From assembly GCF_000313135.1 (NCBI RefSeq), contig NW_004457268.1:415831-479830 (forward strand): a DNA stretch of 64,000 nt, read 5' to 3'. A program made the position numbers and the translations under genes. The DNA comes from Acanthamoeba castellanii str. Neff. Its lineage: Eukaryota; Discosea; Longamoebia; Acanthamoebidae. Positions within the stretch are counted from its first letter, which is position 1, and the number at the start of each line of letters is the position of its first letter. This document shows positions 44,607 through 55,918 of the stretch, piece by piece. A model generated the notes under the pieces. The model was not told where the DNA came from and made no database searches. It saw nothing but the letters and a program-made list of their open reading frames with translations.

Positions 44607-45568
44607 ATGGAGCATTTGCTGCAGCAGCAACAGGCGCAACAGACTTGCGCAGTCTGCCAGGTGAGCAGCAGGGAGAAGGAGCTGAAGAGGTGCGCGGCCT
44701 GCCAGGCCGTGTGGTACTGCGATGCCGAGCATCAAAAGCAGCACTGGAAAACCCACAAGGCCATTTGCAAGCTCATCCCTGAGGCGCATCGGAATGTACG
44801 CCACCACTCGCCTTGGAGAACTACAACGGTTGGAGGTTAATTCAACTCGGATTGTGAATTGTGTACAAGAGATTTTGAAGATTGGACAATGGGGAGTGGA
44901 AGTGGAAGTGGAGATGGGTGGAAGTGGAGGAAGATGGGGAAGAGGCGAAACGTGCCAAGCTCAAATAATCCGGAGAGTAGCGCCAAGATCTTCTCCTCAC
45001 CCCGATCATCACGCAGGGCTTTGCGAAGAAGGTTCTGAAGGAGGGCAACAACGAGCGGTTCCCTAAGCGCGGCAACACGGTCAAGGTCCACTACACGGGC
45101 ACTGTACGTCGACGGCATCCCCTCTCTTCTCCCGAGGCAAGCAAGAGATCTTCATTTCCTGGTCCTCCAGCCCTGCGCTCACCGACTCTCCCCTCTTCTG
45201 GTGGCAGTTGTTGAACGACAAGCAATTCGATAGCTCGCGCGAGAAGGGCAGGCCTTTCGTGTTCGTGATCGGCAAGAAGAACGTCATCAAGGGTACCGTG
45301 CTCCAACCTCTGTGCGGTCCACCTTCAGTCCACCTAACACACAACCTCCCACAGGCTGGGACGAGGGAGTGTTGACGATGAGCGTAGGCGAGCGGTCGCT
45401 GTTTGTCATCTCGCCCGAGTGGGCCTACGGAGAGAGCGGCATTGAGCCAGTGTACGCCTCTCCTCCAACACGGCCCGCACGCAAACACCGCACTCACTCG
45501 CGTCATCCATTACTAGTATCCCGCCCAGCGCTACTCTTGTGTTCGACGTGGAGCTCCTCGAAGTGTAA
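44607..45568 (+). CDS. MYND zinc finger fused to FKBP-type peptidyl-prolyl isomerase
   Basis: An N-terminal MYND zinc finger (TCAVCQVSSREKELKRCAAC, VWYCDAEHQKQHWKTHKAIC) with all eight Cys/His ligands in place is followed across an intron by a complete FKBP domain: TVKVHYTGT, QFDSSREKGRPFVFVIGKK, VIKGWDEGVLTMSVGERSL, ISPEWAYGESGIEP and ATLVFDVELLEV. The FKBP active-site residues (Tyr in VHYTG, Phe/Asp in FDSS, Trp in KGWDEG, Tyr in WAYG, Phe in VFDVEL) are all kept, so isomerase activity and FK506-type binding are expected from family knowledge. The protein is about 170 residues. The MYND finger normally binds proline-rich partners. Five exons; AATAAA lies at 45730, just before the tRNA gene. 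Confidence 0.9.
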
Positions 45569-45743
45569 CCCGCTGCTGGGTCCAGCTCTCCTCCACTTGC
45601 TTGCCACAGACAAGTTATACAGCGCAGCATCCATTCTTGCTAGCAACGTTGCCCCGTTCCGCTCTCTCTTGCTGCCTACGGCACCACACGGTACAGACAT
45701 CATGAACACCTCGCATTGCTCGAAGCCTCAATAAAACAGAGAA

Positions 45744-45825
45744 GACGACGTGGCCGAGTGGTTAAGGCGGTAGACTAGAAATCTACTGGGGTCTCCCCGC
45801 GCAGGTTCAAATCCTGCCGTCGTCG
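45744..45825 (+). tRNA. tRNA-Ser (anticodon AGA)
   Basis: The 82-nt gene has a perfect 7-bp acceptor stem GACGACG/CGTCGTC with discriminator G, a class II long variable arm (TGGGGTCTCCCCGC), the A box TGGCCGAGTGG and the B box GGTTCAAATCC. The anticodon loop CTAGAAA gives AGA, reading UCU serine codons. There is no intron. A run of five T at 45833-45837 serves as the pol III terminator. Confidence 0.97.
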
Positions 45826-45832
45826 ACCAAAC

Positions 45833-45837
45833 TTTTT
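45833..45837 (+). terminator. RNA polymerase III T-run terminator
   Basis: TTTTT follows the tRNA-Ser 3' end by 7 nt, as expected for pol III termination. Confidence 0.8.
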
Positions 45838-45898
45838 GTTCTTCTCCACACTTATTGAGCAACTTTACTCGTCGCAGTGGAAGCCCCGTTTGTAACTG

Positions 45899-47795
45899 AT
45901 GTCTTCGCGGCGCGAACGCAGCACCGAGGCCCTCAAGGACATAGCCGGTACTTCGTCGTTGGTGTTGTGCACTTAGGTCCGAGATTGGCAAATCGTCTCC
46001 GTCGATTTTTATTTACTCTCATTTTGTTGATTTATTCGTTCTCGCTGCAGCGGGTTCTGTGCGAGGCTTCGCGCAGGTGGTTGTCGGCCACCCCCTCGAC
46101 ACCATCAAAGGTTCCCATTTCAGATCCTATTGCTGTATTCGGTCAAGGTCCTCACCCGCGCAGTGTGGGTGCAGTGCGATTGCAGACGCAGGGCGGCGAG
46201 CGGTCGTTCAACGGCCTCCTGGACTGCTTCTGGAAGACGCTCGCCAAGGAGGGGGTATTGCTGCTGCCCGCCTTGGTCCATTCCTGCTGGCGCTCGCTGC
46301 ATACCACTTCACGAGGCTCATCTCTTGTGTACGCGTGGTGGCGATGATGCGGCCGTGGTGGTGGCATGCGCTACACCTGCGGGCGGCAGGTGCGAGGGCT
46401 GTACAAGGGAGCTGCATCGCCCATCACCGGCTGCGCCTTCTATTCGGCCACTCTGTTCCTCTCCTATGGGCAGGTGCGTGCGACTTACCTGATCTGTCAT
46501 TGAGGAGCTCACCACCTTATCGTTAACACACACACACGTACCACCGCACACGCACACGCACACGCACACGCGCACGCACACGCACACGCGCACGCGCACG
46601 CACACGCACGATCAGGCCAAGGCATTGTTCGACGTGGAGAACAAGCCCACCGTCGTCCGGTACGGAGTCGTGTCATCAGACTGGTCTCTGATCATTGCGT
46701 GGCATCATCTCACGCGCTGCTTGCACCACCAGGCTGATGATGGCGGGCTTCCTTACTGGGAGCCTGTGCTCGTTCGTGGAGGGTCCCGTGGATCTCATCA
46801 AGTGCCGGCTGCAGGCCCAACACCCGCACCACCTCGCCACCACGCCCGCCTGCGACCTTCCATCGCGGGGAGGTCCGTCGTCTCTTTTTCTCCCCTCTTT
46901 TCTTCCTCTTCTTCTTCTTCTAACAAGCTCAGCTACGGCTGGTATCACTTATCAGTGGTCTACCAGTCGTCGTGGGATTGCGCCAAGAAGATCGTGTCCG
47001 AGCGTGGAATGCGTGGAATCTTCCAGGGACTGGGCGCCACGCTCTGCAGGCAAGCCCACTAGACTCACGTTCGCGCGCGGTATAACTCACACTCATCCGT
47101 GTGTGTGTCGTGCGTCGACTGGGCGCCCAGGAACGTGCCAGGAACGGCAGTTTATTTCACAGCCTATGAATGGATGCGACGCTTCTTTGCTCGGTACTCG
47201 CCTTATTTGTTTGTTTATTTATTTCTATTTTTATATATAAATAATAGTAAAATAAACAACCCCCCCTAACGCACGTTCTCGCGGCTGTGCAGAGAAAGCG
47301 AGAGCCGAGACTTGTCTGCCGGCAGCGTGATCGCCGCTGGCGGCATGGCCGGCGTCGTCTTCTGGCTCTCCTGCTACCCCATGGACCTCGTACGGAGCCC
47401 CACCCCATTACGCGCCCACCTGTGGCAACTGGTTTGATAACACCCTCTCTCTGCGCTCGCGCGCGCACACACCGCACACAGATCAAGTCGCGCATTCAAA
47501 CGGATCATCCGGATCCGTCGCAGCGGCGATACCGCGGCGTGCTGGATTGCGTGCGGCAGATCCACGCCACCGAGGGCTACCGCGGCTTCTGGCGAGGCTT
47601 CTCCGCCGTACGGACGGCCCTCTTTCAACGCCTGCAAGCAGCTGCTCACACTCCTTTTATGTACATCTCGTGTGTGTTGTGTGTTGTGTGTGTGTGTGTT
47701 GTGTCGTGTTTTTCCAGTGTCTTGTGCGCGCGTTCCCCGTCAATGCGGCCACCTTCCTGGCCTTTGAAACCTTTCGAAGCCTCATCAGCATCTGA
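45899..47795 (+). CDS. Mitochondrial carrier family (SLC25) protein
   Basis: An inner-membrane solute carrier with three repeats of about 100 residues. It starts MSSRRERSTEALKDIAG. Each repeat carries the PxDxxK/R signature: VGHPLDTIKVRLQTQGGERS, EGPVDLIKCRLQAQ and CYPMDLIKSRIQTDHPD. Other carrier segments are GLLDCFWKTLAKEG, GLYKGAASPITGCAFYSATL, RGMRGIFQGLGATLCR, NVPGTAVYFTAYEWMRRFF and EGYRGFWRGFSAV. The end is AFPVNAATFLAFETFRSL. It most resembles the carnitine/acylcarnitine and basic amino acid branch (SLC25A20/A29), but the substrate cannot be fixed by eye. Eight to ten exons; one intron carries a CACACG repeat. Confidence 0.88.
46528..46612. repeat. (ACACGC)n microsatellite in a carrier-gene intron
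   Basis: A run of ACACGC/ACGCGC units in the intron upstream of the exon AKALFDVENKPTVV. Non-coding low complexity. Confidence 0.85.
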
Positions 47796-47867
47796 AGAGC
47801 AGTTTACCCCTCTGGCCAACAAGACGTCTTGTTTTTTCGCTTTCGTTTTTCGTTTTCGTTAAAAACG

Positions 47868-49584
47868 ATGGCAGACCTGTGGGACGCTCTGCCCAATGAG
47901 CTGTGGAGCATGATCCTCGTCGCTGCACGCCTCCCCCCCAACAATCTCCTCCTCGTGGCCCTCACTTCTCGGTGCCCCCCCGCTTCCCATTTTTTTCAAT
48001 TTGTTTATTGTTCATTTTTTCCTATTTAATAATTATTAAAACAAATAACATAAAAAGGAAGATGCGGGAGATGGTCGAGGACCGGCGCGTGTGGGCGGCC
48101 TCATTCGCCGGCACGGCCCTGGTCTGGGGCCGTGGCCGCCGGGGCCAGCTCGGCTGCGGCCGCATCCAGCGCTGCACGGCAACCCGCCCGAAACTGGTCC
48201 GCTTGCCGCCCTGCACGGCCGACGCCTCACCGGCGGCACCGACGTCGGTAGCGGCCGTTTCGGCGGCCAAGGCGCACACGCTCGTGCTGTCGGGCGACGG
48301 CCGCGTGTTTGCGTGCGGTTCGGGCGACCACTGCCGACTTGGCGGCGCCGAGAAGGGCCGGGCGAAGCGGGGGCGCGACGCGCGCTGGGTGCGGCGTCCG
48401 GTCTTGCTAGCGAGCCTGCCGGCCGACGGCGAGGCGCGGCGGGTCAAGCAAGTCGCCGCCGGGCACCAGCACAGCCTACTCCTGACCGAGGTCGGCGCTC
48501 CCTCTTGCATCGCGAGCCATCTTCGTCACATTCCATTCACATACATGTGTCGTGTGCCGTGTGTCGTGTGCCGTGTGCCGTGTGCCGTGTGCGTATCGTG
48601 TCGTGTGTGGGTATGCAGGAAGGACATGTGTATTCGTTTGGCGAGGGGCTCTACGGCTGTCTTGGCCACGGTGACCGCCAGCCGCGGCAAGTGCCCACGC
48701 TCATCACCCAGCTCGTCGCCAGGTGGCCTTCTCTCTCCTGAATTACCTCCAACCTGCATCCATACAATTGACCACAACACACTACCAACGACCAACGACA
48801 CGACACACGACTCACGACCAACGACACACACCTCTGACACTGAAGTGGCTTCGTGGCGACGAGTGTGTCGGTGGGGCGACGGCACAGCCTGGTGCTGTCC
48901 GACACCGGCATGCTGATGGGATTCGGCGGGCTGGAGGGCCGCGGCATGCCCGTCTTCGCGCCGGTGCCCTCCACCCGGCCGCACCCCGACGCCGCGACGC
49001 GCGTGGCGGCCGTCGCGTCGGGCGCCTACTTCTGCGTGATCCTCACCACAACGGGACAGGTCCACCTGCTGGGCAACCTGCTCGGCACACGCGTGCGCAC
49101 GCCGCTCATGCACCGGCGCGTCGCGCTCGAGCCCACCGCCGCCGCCGCCAACGACGACAAAGATCTCTGCGCTGCTTACAACGACAATGAAACGGTGGTG
49201 ATGGTGTCGGCCGTGGCGGCGGGCGATCGCCATGCGCTGTTGCTGACGGGCGACGGGAGAGTGTTCGGCCTGGGCTCCACCAACGGCCGGGGCCAGGCGA
49301 GGCGCGGTGAGCCGAGACGAGACGACGCGGCCTACGAGGTCACGGGCGACAGGGGCGCGCTGGCCGGAGCGAGGGCGCGGGTGCGGGCCGTTGCGGCCGG
49401 CTCGGCGCACAGCGTGGCGCTCACGACCGACGGGCGGCTGTGGGCCTTCGGCTGCGACAGGGACGGCCAGTGCGGGGTCGCTGCAGGAGGCCTTTCGGTT
49501 GTGGCGCTGCCGCGGTTGCTGACCTCTCTTGTGCCAACGAGCGCGGTTGCAGCGGGAGGAACACGCACCTACGCACTCATCTAA
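47868..49584 (+). CDS. F-box protein with RCC1-type beta-propeller repeats
   Basis: The N-terminal exon MADLWDALPNELWSMILVAA fits an F-box. It is followed, after an AT-rich intron, by WAASFAGTALVWGRGRRGQL and several RCC1 repeats: KAHTLVLSGDGRVFACGSGD, AGHQHSLLLTE, GHVYSFGEGLYGCLGHGD, GRRHSLVLSDTGMLMGFGG, AGDRHALLLTGDGRVFGLGS, AGSAHSVALTTDGRLWAFGC and AGGTRTYALI at the end. F-box plus RCC1 suggests a substrate adaptor of an SCF ubiquitin ligase (inference). Three introns, one with repeated GTGCCGTGTGTCGTGT. The sequence is very GC-rich. The last coding bases and the 3' flank have a second degenerate copy at 51190-51275. Confidence 0.82.
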
Positions 49585-49621
49585 CCCTCAACATGCATTA
49601 ATCGTAACTTAGAACCCAGTT

Positions 49622-50538
49622 TTACTCTCCGATTTCCCTCAGAGCGGTCGCCGGCACGCGAACCAAGATCGTCAGGCGTGCAAAGAGCCTCGAGTGGATG
49701 GTCGTGGCCACGCGGCCAGGAACGGCGCAACTCCCACGCATGGTCACTTTCTTGATGCAACTTCGGTTGACGAAGACAGTCAGGGAGATGCCCTTGCACG
49801 AGACCTTGCCCGATATGTCGATGTTCTTCCTCGGCGCGATGATGAAGCGGATCTTGTACGTTGCTGGGGTGTCGCCCGGAAACACCGAGATGCGCCAGGT
49901 GACCTTGCCCTGCGCGACTCGATCGTCGAACTCGACGGTCGGGGTCGAGTGAAGGTCGGGGACGACGAAGCGGTGGCTGCTAGCTGCCCGCCGGTAGGCC
50001 TTCATCAGAGCCTTCGTCGAGAAGAGGCCGCTGGGCTCGACCACCTCCTTGATCTCTTCGGTGGTCATCAGGTGCGTTTCGAGGAGCCAGACCAGGCTGG
50101 CCACCTTCTCGACCGCCGATTCGCTCGCCACTTGGGGGCCTGTCTGCTCCTCGTCGTCGGGAAACTGTCGAAGGTGCTTGTAGCGCCTCTCGATGGCGCG
50201 AAACAAGTCAACCTCCTCGATCTCCTCGAGGTCTGCCTCCAGAAGCTCTTCCGCAGCAGCCAGCGACAAATGGAGCCACTGCTGCTCGACCTGAAGCTGG
50301 ACGATCTCGGGACCGCCCAACTGGCTGGAGGCATCGTCCCTGATGACCTTCAGGCAGACGCTTCTCGCCAACTCGGGCGCGATGCCCAGCGCCAGGTCGA
50401 AGGTCGCGAGCACCCTCGAGCTGTCGTTCTCGAACACCTTGCTCAGCTCCTCGGCCGCTACTGTCCTGCAGTCCTTGAGCAGATAGCGATCAGCCGCAGC
50501 GTAGAGCTGCACCAGGTCGCGCTCGTGCTGGGATGGAG

Positions 50539-50569
<31 letters not shown>

Positions 50570-50955
50570 ATCATCGCGGTCCCCGTCTTCATGGACCAGC
50601 TCGGGGTGTAGGGTGTTGGTGTAGCACCAGTGGAGCAGGTGGCGCATGGTGCGCGGCTCCAGGTCTGGCACCGACACGCTGTGCCAGAAGACCGGGGGAA
50701 GAGAAGGGGAGGCCGACGTTGAGCAGGACACCGAGGAGGTGGGGGCAGGCCTTCGCGGAAGCTGCCGTTGAGGAGCGCCTCGAACACGGGAGAGCGCGCG
50801 ATGAGGATCACCTTGGAGGCGTAGACAGGCGTGGCCTCTTTGCCCACCAGAAACTCGACGTCGGCACACGTCCGGTTGTCCACCATGCTGGCCAGCTGCA
50901 GCCCTCCTCCACCTTTCGACCGTTTGCTTCCGCTTTCCGATGCGCTCAATTGCAT
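49622..50955 (-). CDS. BTB/POZ domain protein
   Basis: Two exons, 50955-50731 and 50678-49622, separated by a 52-nt intron. The start MQLSASESGSKRSKGGG leads into a BTB domain: DNRTCADVEFLVGKEATPVY, ASKVILIARSPVFEALLNGS and VSVPDLEPRTMRHLLHWCYT. An acidic run of about 12 Asp follows (GAC/GAT microsatellite), then a BACK-like helical region HERDLVQLYAAADRYLLKDC with ENDSSRVLATFDLALGIAPE. The C-terminal half (HSTPTVEFDDRVAQGKVTWR onward, beta-rich) I do not recognise; it reads like a small beta-sandwich. BTB proteins commonly dimerise and bind Cullin-3. The methionine at 50955 is the first in-frame ATG. The gene converges on the RCC1 gene with only 37 bp between stops. Confidence 0.85.
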
Positions 50956-51283
50956 TCTCGAATGATCAGCTGCCTGTGGTGGTGCTGGTTGTTGCAGTGT
51001 TTTGCAGACTTCACAGCTTGCCAACACTCCACAGGCGGTGCTGCTGCTGTGGATGTGACTTGTCAGCCTCTATTCTGCTCTGTCCCTCTTTCCGCCCAAA
51101 GCTCTCCTTCCTTTCCATTGGCTCTCTCCCTGGCCGCATAGAAAACCACCCACCCTCCCGCTTTCGCCCCCCCCCCTCTCTAAACAGATTCGAGCACGGT
51201 TGCAGCTGGAGGAACACGCACCTGCGCACTCTTGGGCCATAACCCACAATCCTTAAACATGCATTGATCATAACTTGGCGCCT
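50956..51283. other. Intergenic region upstream of the BTB gene
   Basis: Holds the BTB gene 5' flank and, at the far end, the RCC1-derived fragment. A TTTCGCCCCCCCCCCTCTC tract is at 51162-51180. No complete gene is seen. Confidence 0.55.
51190..51275 (+). pseudogene. Fragment resembling the 3' end of the RCC1 gene
   Basis: Directly comparable with 49539-49615. Both contain GCACGGTTGCAGCTGGAGG-type sequence, then GAACACGCACC and GCGCACTC, and after a short insertion ACATGCATTgATCATAACTT. The fragment translates as STVAAGGTRTCALL, clearly an RCC1 repeat end. It is preceded by an acceptor-like AAACAG and has no upstream partner exons that I can find. I read it as a leftover of a local duplication. 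Confidence 0.6.
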
Positions 51284-53095
51284 TTAGCCGGTGAAGTGCT
51301 GCACTTGGGCGAATCCGCCAGCGAGGTGCTGCAGGACACTAACGGTACGGCCCCACTGCGGTGGTCTGTTGGCACGCCGGACGAACGAGGCCTGCGGGAA
51401 GGCCTGGCTGGCGTCGACGTCGGACATGCCCGCGAACTGGACCACGGCCAGGCGCGGCAGGTCCGCGCGCCAGCGCTCGAGCTCGGCCGGCGGAGGGAGG
51501 CGGGTGCCCCAGAGCTCGAGCGAGTGGAGCCGGGGGCACGCCAGGCGCAGCTCGCGCACTCGCACGGAGTCCAGCTTGAGGGCGTACAGGTGCGCCGACT
51601 CGATCGACACTCGCCCATCGCTGATGACGTCATCGCTGCTGACGTCACCCGTCGCCGACCAGCGGTCGTGGTCCACCAGCCGCACGCAGGTCAGGCCCCA
51701 CAGGTTGGCCAGCGTCACGTTGCGCAGCGGCCGGCCGGCGAGCGACAGAAGCTTGAGGGCTGGCAGCGCCCTCGATTGGTCCAGCACGAAGCCGTCGACC
51801 GGGCCGGTGAGTTCGACGGTGAGCGACCGGAGCTCGGCGGCCCCGGCGCGCTGGAGCAGCTGCGCGATTCGGCTCGCCCGCGGCTCGATGGCGCCGGGCC
51901 GGCGGTGGACCATGCAGATCGTCTGGGCGCCAGGCAAACGCGCCAACGCGACTCGGCGTAGTGGGCGTTGACGTCGCGCACTTCGAGTTCGATCAGATTT
52001 GACGCGTTCTCGACGGTCACGGACGGCTTGCGCTGGAGGTGGTGTTGATGATCATCGCGACCGTCATCATGTTCGTCTTCGTCGCCTTCAACGTCGTCTG
52101 TGTCGTTGTTGATGTTGGACATTTCGATGTGAGTGAGGGCGCTGGCGGCGGTGACGTGGATCGCGCAGTCGGCCGCAGTCGCGCAGTTCGAGCTGCGTCA
52201 GGCGGGGGCAGCCGCCGGTCAGGAGGAGGGCACCGATCTCGCTTCGGTGCAGCGCCAGCTCCTCGAGCTGCGACTCGCGGCCCTCCAGCTCCACACGCAC
52301 CACCTCGAGCGGCCTCTCCTGCCCGCGCAAGTGTCGCAAGTGGTCGGGCCGCTGCACGTAGCTCCTGAGCACGCGCAGGTTGGGACAGCCGGCCACCACC
52401 CGCGCCACCGCTTCGTCCACCTGTGTGGCAAAGCGACGCTGACGTCAGCAGCGCATTCAGTTTAGTTCACACTAAAGAAGAATGTTATGTTATGCCCGCA
52501 CGGGTCGTAGGGAGGTCACGTCGAAGGCCTCGATGGCCGTACAGCGGTCGTCGATGCAGAGGGACTCGAGGCCGCGCGACTGGACCTGGAGCCGGCGGAG
52601 GCGCGGGCAGTCGGCCAGCACGAGCCGGGTGACGGCCGTGTCCACGAGCTCGAGCTCCTCGAGTAGCGGCTGCCCGCGCAGCTCGAACTGGAAGGCCAGG
52701 CTCATGCGGTGGAGGCTGACGCGGCGCAGGTTGGTCGGCCCGTGCGGCCAGCCGAGCATGGCGCCGAGCCGCGTCAGCCGGTAGGGCTGGCCCGACAGCT
52801 CGACCACGCCCCGGCACAGCCGCCGGAGCGCGAAGGCGAGGAGCTCGTTGGTTCACAGCCGCCGGGCCGACAGGGTGGCCATCACCTCGTCGGCCAGCTC
52901 CTCGGGGAGAAGTAGGCCTGCGCCATCGTCGTCGCCGTCAGCCACCACGGAGACAAAGACGGCGGCGGCCTGGTCGAAGATGGTGCGGCTGCACAGTTCG
53001 GACAGCGGGGAGGGGGTCTGCGTGGCGGAAACGAATGCGGCCGTATCGAGGTCGTTATCGAGGAGGGCCAGCAGGTCCACTTCGTTATGCGCCAT
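51284..53095 (-). pseudogene. F-box/leucine-rich-repeat gene, interrupted
   Basis: The start MAHNEVDLLALLDNDLDTAA is followed by LLLPEELADEVMATLSARRL (F-box-like), then an in-frame TGA at 52854-52856, after which the same frame resumes TNELLAFALRRLCRGVVELS. Leucine-rich repeats follow: LEELELVDTAVTRLVLADCP, RLRRLQVQSRGLESLCID, then after an intron VDEAVARVVAGCPNLRVLRS and CPRLTQLELRDCG. Near 52160 the frame switches (to ALTHIEMSNINN), and a further shift near 51930-51990 can be explained by a short GTGCGC...CAG intron. The final exon runs TICMVHRRPGAIEPRASRIA to FAQVQHFTG. It may be a decaying gene, or a real one with a missed intron and sequencing errors. The family role would be SCF adaptor. 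Confidence 0.6.
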
Positions 53096-53324
53096 GCTTG
53101 GTCTTCGGTCTGCGCTGTGTTCAGTTATTTCGAGATATGTTGGGCAAATACCGACAAGCTGACGCGTGCATACGTGTAAATAGGAAAGAAATGGTTTTTC
53201 CTCTTGGTTTCTTCAGGAGAAGCAAGCCCAGCGAAGCTGTGGCTGGCGGTGGAGCGGCGAAGTCAAACAACACGCGGGAAGAGATCAAATCGAAAGAGAG
53301 TACAAGAACGAAAGGAAAGGCACA

Positions 53325-54568
53325 ATGAGCAGATCCGCTGGCTACGATCGTCACATCACCATCTTTTCGCCTGAGGGGCGTCTGTACCAAGTCGGTTCGT
53401 GCCGCCCCTCACGGCCATTGTGCAGATCTACACATCCCCATCTGATCAAATTTGGGCACTGGAATCGCATCTCACTGTTCTTCAACAGAGTATGCCTTCA
53501 AGGCCATCAAGACTGAGAACCTCACATCGCTGGGCATCAGGGGCGCAGACAGCTGCTGCGTGATTACACAGAAGAAAGTGCCCGTGCGTCTCACCCTCCC
53601 AAGATGGTGCAAAATTCTCTCGATCTCATCTTTGCCATTGCCACCACAGGAGAAGCTCGTGGACCCCACCTCTGTGACACACCTGTTCAACATCACCCCT
53701 ACCATTGGCTGCGTCATGACTGGCATGATCGGTACGCCCCCCTCTTCCCTCTAATCGAATGCTGTGGCGCACGTGTTTTGAGCCACATCGCTCACCTGGA
53801 TGGATGCGGCATGTGCAGCCGACGCTCGATCGCAGGTGCAGCGTGCCAGAAAGGAGGCTGCTGATTTCGCCCACAAGTTCGGCTATGACATCCCAGTGTC
53901 CTACCTGGCCAAGAGGATGGCCGATATTGCTCAGATCTACACCCAGCACGCCTACATGCGCCCGCTCGGTGTCTGTACGCCTTCTCCTTCCACCCGAGCA
54001 GTCGCTACTCGTCTTTTCCCTCGCGACGCCCAGGTGTAGCGTGAGTGGCGTGTAGCGTGAGCGGCCTTTGGCCTGGCCTGGCTCTACGTGGGCTCATGGT
54101 GGATCGTGTGGTGCGCGTGCAGCGATGATCCTGATCAGCATCGACGAGGAGGAGGGTCCTCAACTGTACAAGTGCGACCCGGCCGGATCGTACGCCGGGT
54201 TCAAGGCCACCGGTGCCGGCCACAAGGAGCAGGAGGCCCGCAACTTCCTCGAGAAGAAGTTCAAGACCGACCCCAAGCTCGACGCTGACAAGACGATCAA
54301 GGTAATTCCTCAATCTGCACTCACTCCACTTCGTCCGCGACACGCACGCACACGCACACGCACACGCACACGCACACGCACACGCACACGCACACGCACA
54401 CGCACACGCACACAGATGGCGATCAACGCGCTGCAGACGGTGCTGGGCGAGGATTTCAAGGCATCGGATATCGAGGTGGGCGTCGTCACGACCGACAGCC
54501 CTCGGTTCAGGAGGCTCTCCGACGACGAGGTCGACCGCCACCTCACCGAGATTGCTGAGCGCGATTAA
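53325..54568 (+). CDS. PSMA6: 20S proteasome subunit alpha-1 (PSMA6 type)
   Basis: An alpha-ring subunit of the 20S proteasome. The signature N-terminus [20 protein letters not shown] is split by an intron from [20 protein letters not shown]. Further exons give [77 protein letters not shown] and YMRPLGV, then [20 protein letters not shown] and [20 protein letters not shown]. The last exon is [20 protein letters not shown] ending in AERD. The length, about 245 residues, equals the family. Alpha subunits are inactive gates. The intron before the last exon is a CACACG microsatellite. Confidence 0.96.
54340..54414. repeat. (CACACG)n microsatellite in the PSMA6 last intron
   Basis: About twelve near-perfect CACACG units fill most of the final intron (about 54304-54415) up to the CACAG acceptor. 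Confidence 0.9.
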
Positions 54569-54744
54569 AAAGAGGAAAGGAGAGGAATACCTTTCGCCTT
54601 GTGTGCTTCTCCCTCGCTTCAATCAGTGCCGGTGTATAGAGGAAGGGTGTCTTCTTGCCCCCACCAACAATGATCATCTTCTCCACTTTCTTCACGCGCT
54701 TCTTTTTCTTGTTTATTTATTGATTGATTGGTCTTGTGATTGTT

Positions 54745-55726
54745 TTAGGCGGCGATGACGTGGGGCTGGTCGGCGGCGGGACGGAGGAGGTCGTCCTTGG
54801 CAGTCTCGCCCCAGGTCCAGGCGGCCTCCTCGTGGCCGGCTCCTTTCTTCGCGATTTGCTCTGTTCGTGTCCATAAACAAGAAGAAAAGGGAGAGACGCG
54901 ACGTGGTCAGCCAACAACGGGGGCGTGGGGTGCACATGTTGGGTGAATGCGCATACGAGTGATGGAGTTCTTCATCCGGACGATGAAGACGTAGGCATCG
55001 TCGGCCTCCTTCAATGCACGCTCGTAGCTCAGCGCTCCAACAGCCGGCTGCATGTAATTAGCATCATCAATCCACCAACGGAGGAACTGGCCAGGAGGTG
55101 TGGGGAGGCACCTTGGCGCGGTCGTACTGGTCGCGGCTCATGGCGCGCAGGTGGTCAAGGCGCTGCTTGGCGTGGCGCTCGGCCTCCTCGGCGTAGTGGA
55201 GGGCCTCGCGCATGCTCACCACGGCGCTCTCCCTCACGGGGCTGGAGAGGCCCTCACCAGCCCTCTTGAGCAGCTGCGTGGCCTTGTTCATGGCCTGCAT
55301 CGCACGCACCTTCGCCTGATTGTACGCCTCACGCGCCTCTGTTGTCACGCACACCACCGCCGACGCCTTCATCAGAAATTGGAATCTGAGTATGCGGAGC
55401 TGGCGCCTACCGTGGAGGACGACGTGGACGTCGTGCTGGAGCTCCTCGCTGACCTCGTGTCCGGCCTCGACGGCCTTATCCCTGGCGCCCGCCACTGCGT
55501 TCTTCACGTTCTTGCCCACCTGCTGCATCTTCTGCTTGGCCTGCTCCCAGGCCCCGCGCACGCCCCCGGCCTTGGCCTCGCCCACCACCACCTCCTCGGC
55601 CTCGGCCTCATCGTGGGGTTCGCCGACCACCTCCACCCGCGCCCGTTCCTCCTCGGCGCCCATGGCCTCCACCTCGGCCTTCAGCTTGGCCACCTTGTCC
55701 CGCAGTGGCCGGGCCTCCTCACCCAT
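54745..55726 (-). CDS. LEA-like amphipathic helical protein (shorter paralogue)
   Basis: A highly charged, Ala/Glu/Lys-rich helical protein. The assumed start is MGEEARPLRDKVAKLKAEVE. Segments are GVRGAWEQAKQKMQQVGKNV, KNAVAGARDKAVEAGHEVSE, EAREAYNQAKVRAMQAMNKA, ALHYAEEAERHAKQRLDHLR and the C-terminus AWTWGETAKDDLLRPAADQP ending HVIAA. It resembles group 3 LEA or apolipoprotein-like 11-mer helices. An acceptor (GGGGGCAG) lies about 30 bases upstream of the chosen ATG and the frame stays open, so a 5' exon further upstream is likely but was not found. At least three introns. It lies immediately downstream of the longer LEA-like gene on the same strand. Function unknown; membrane or protein protection under dehydration is the usual family proposal. 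Confidence 0.65.
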
Positions 55727-55918
55727 CAGCTCCTCGGCCGCACGACCAACCGCTGCCCCCCCCCCACGCCACACACACCACGACACACACACGCGACACA
55801 CACCACGACACATACACACGAACAGATTAGTTATAATGCATTTTATTGAATTGATGATTGATTGTTGGTTCGCTTTTACTCCCCACCGCGTGCGATGCAA
55901 GCTGGAGGCGGCGGCGGC

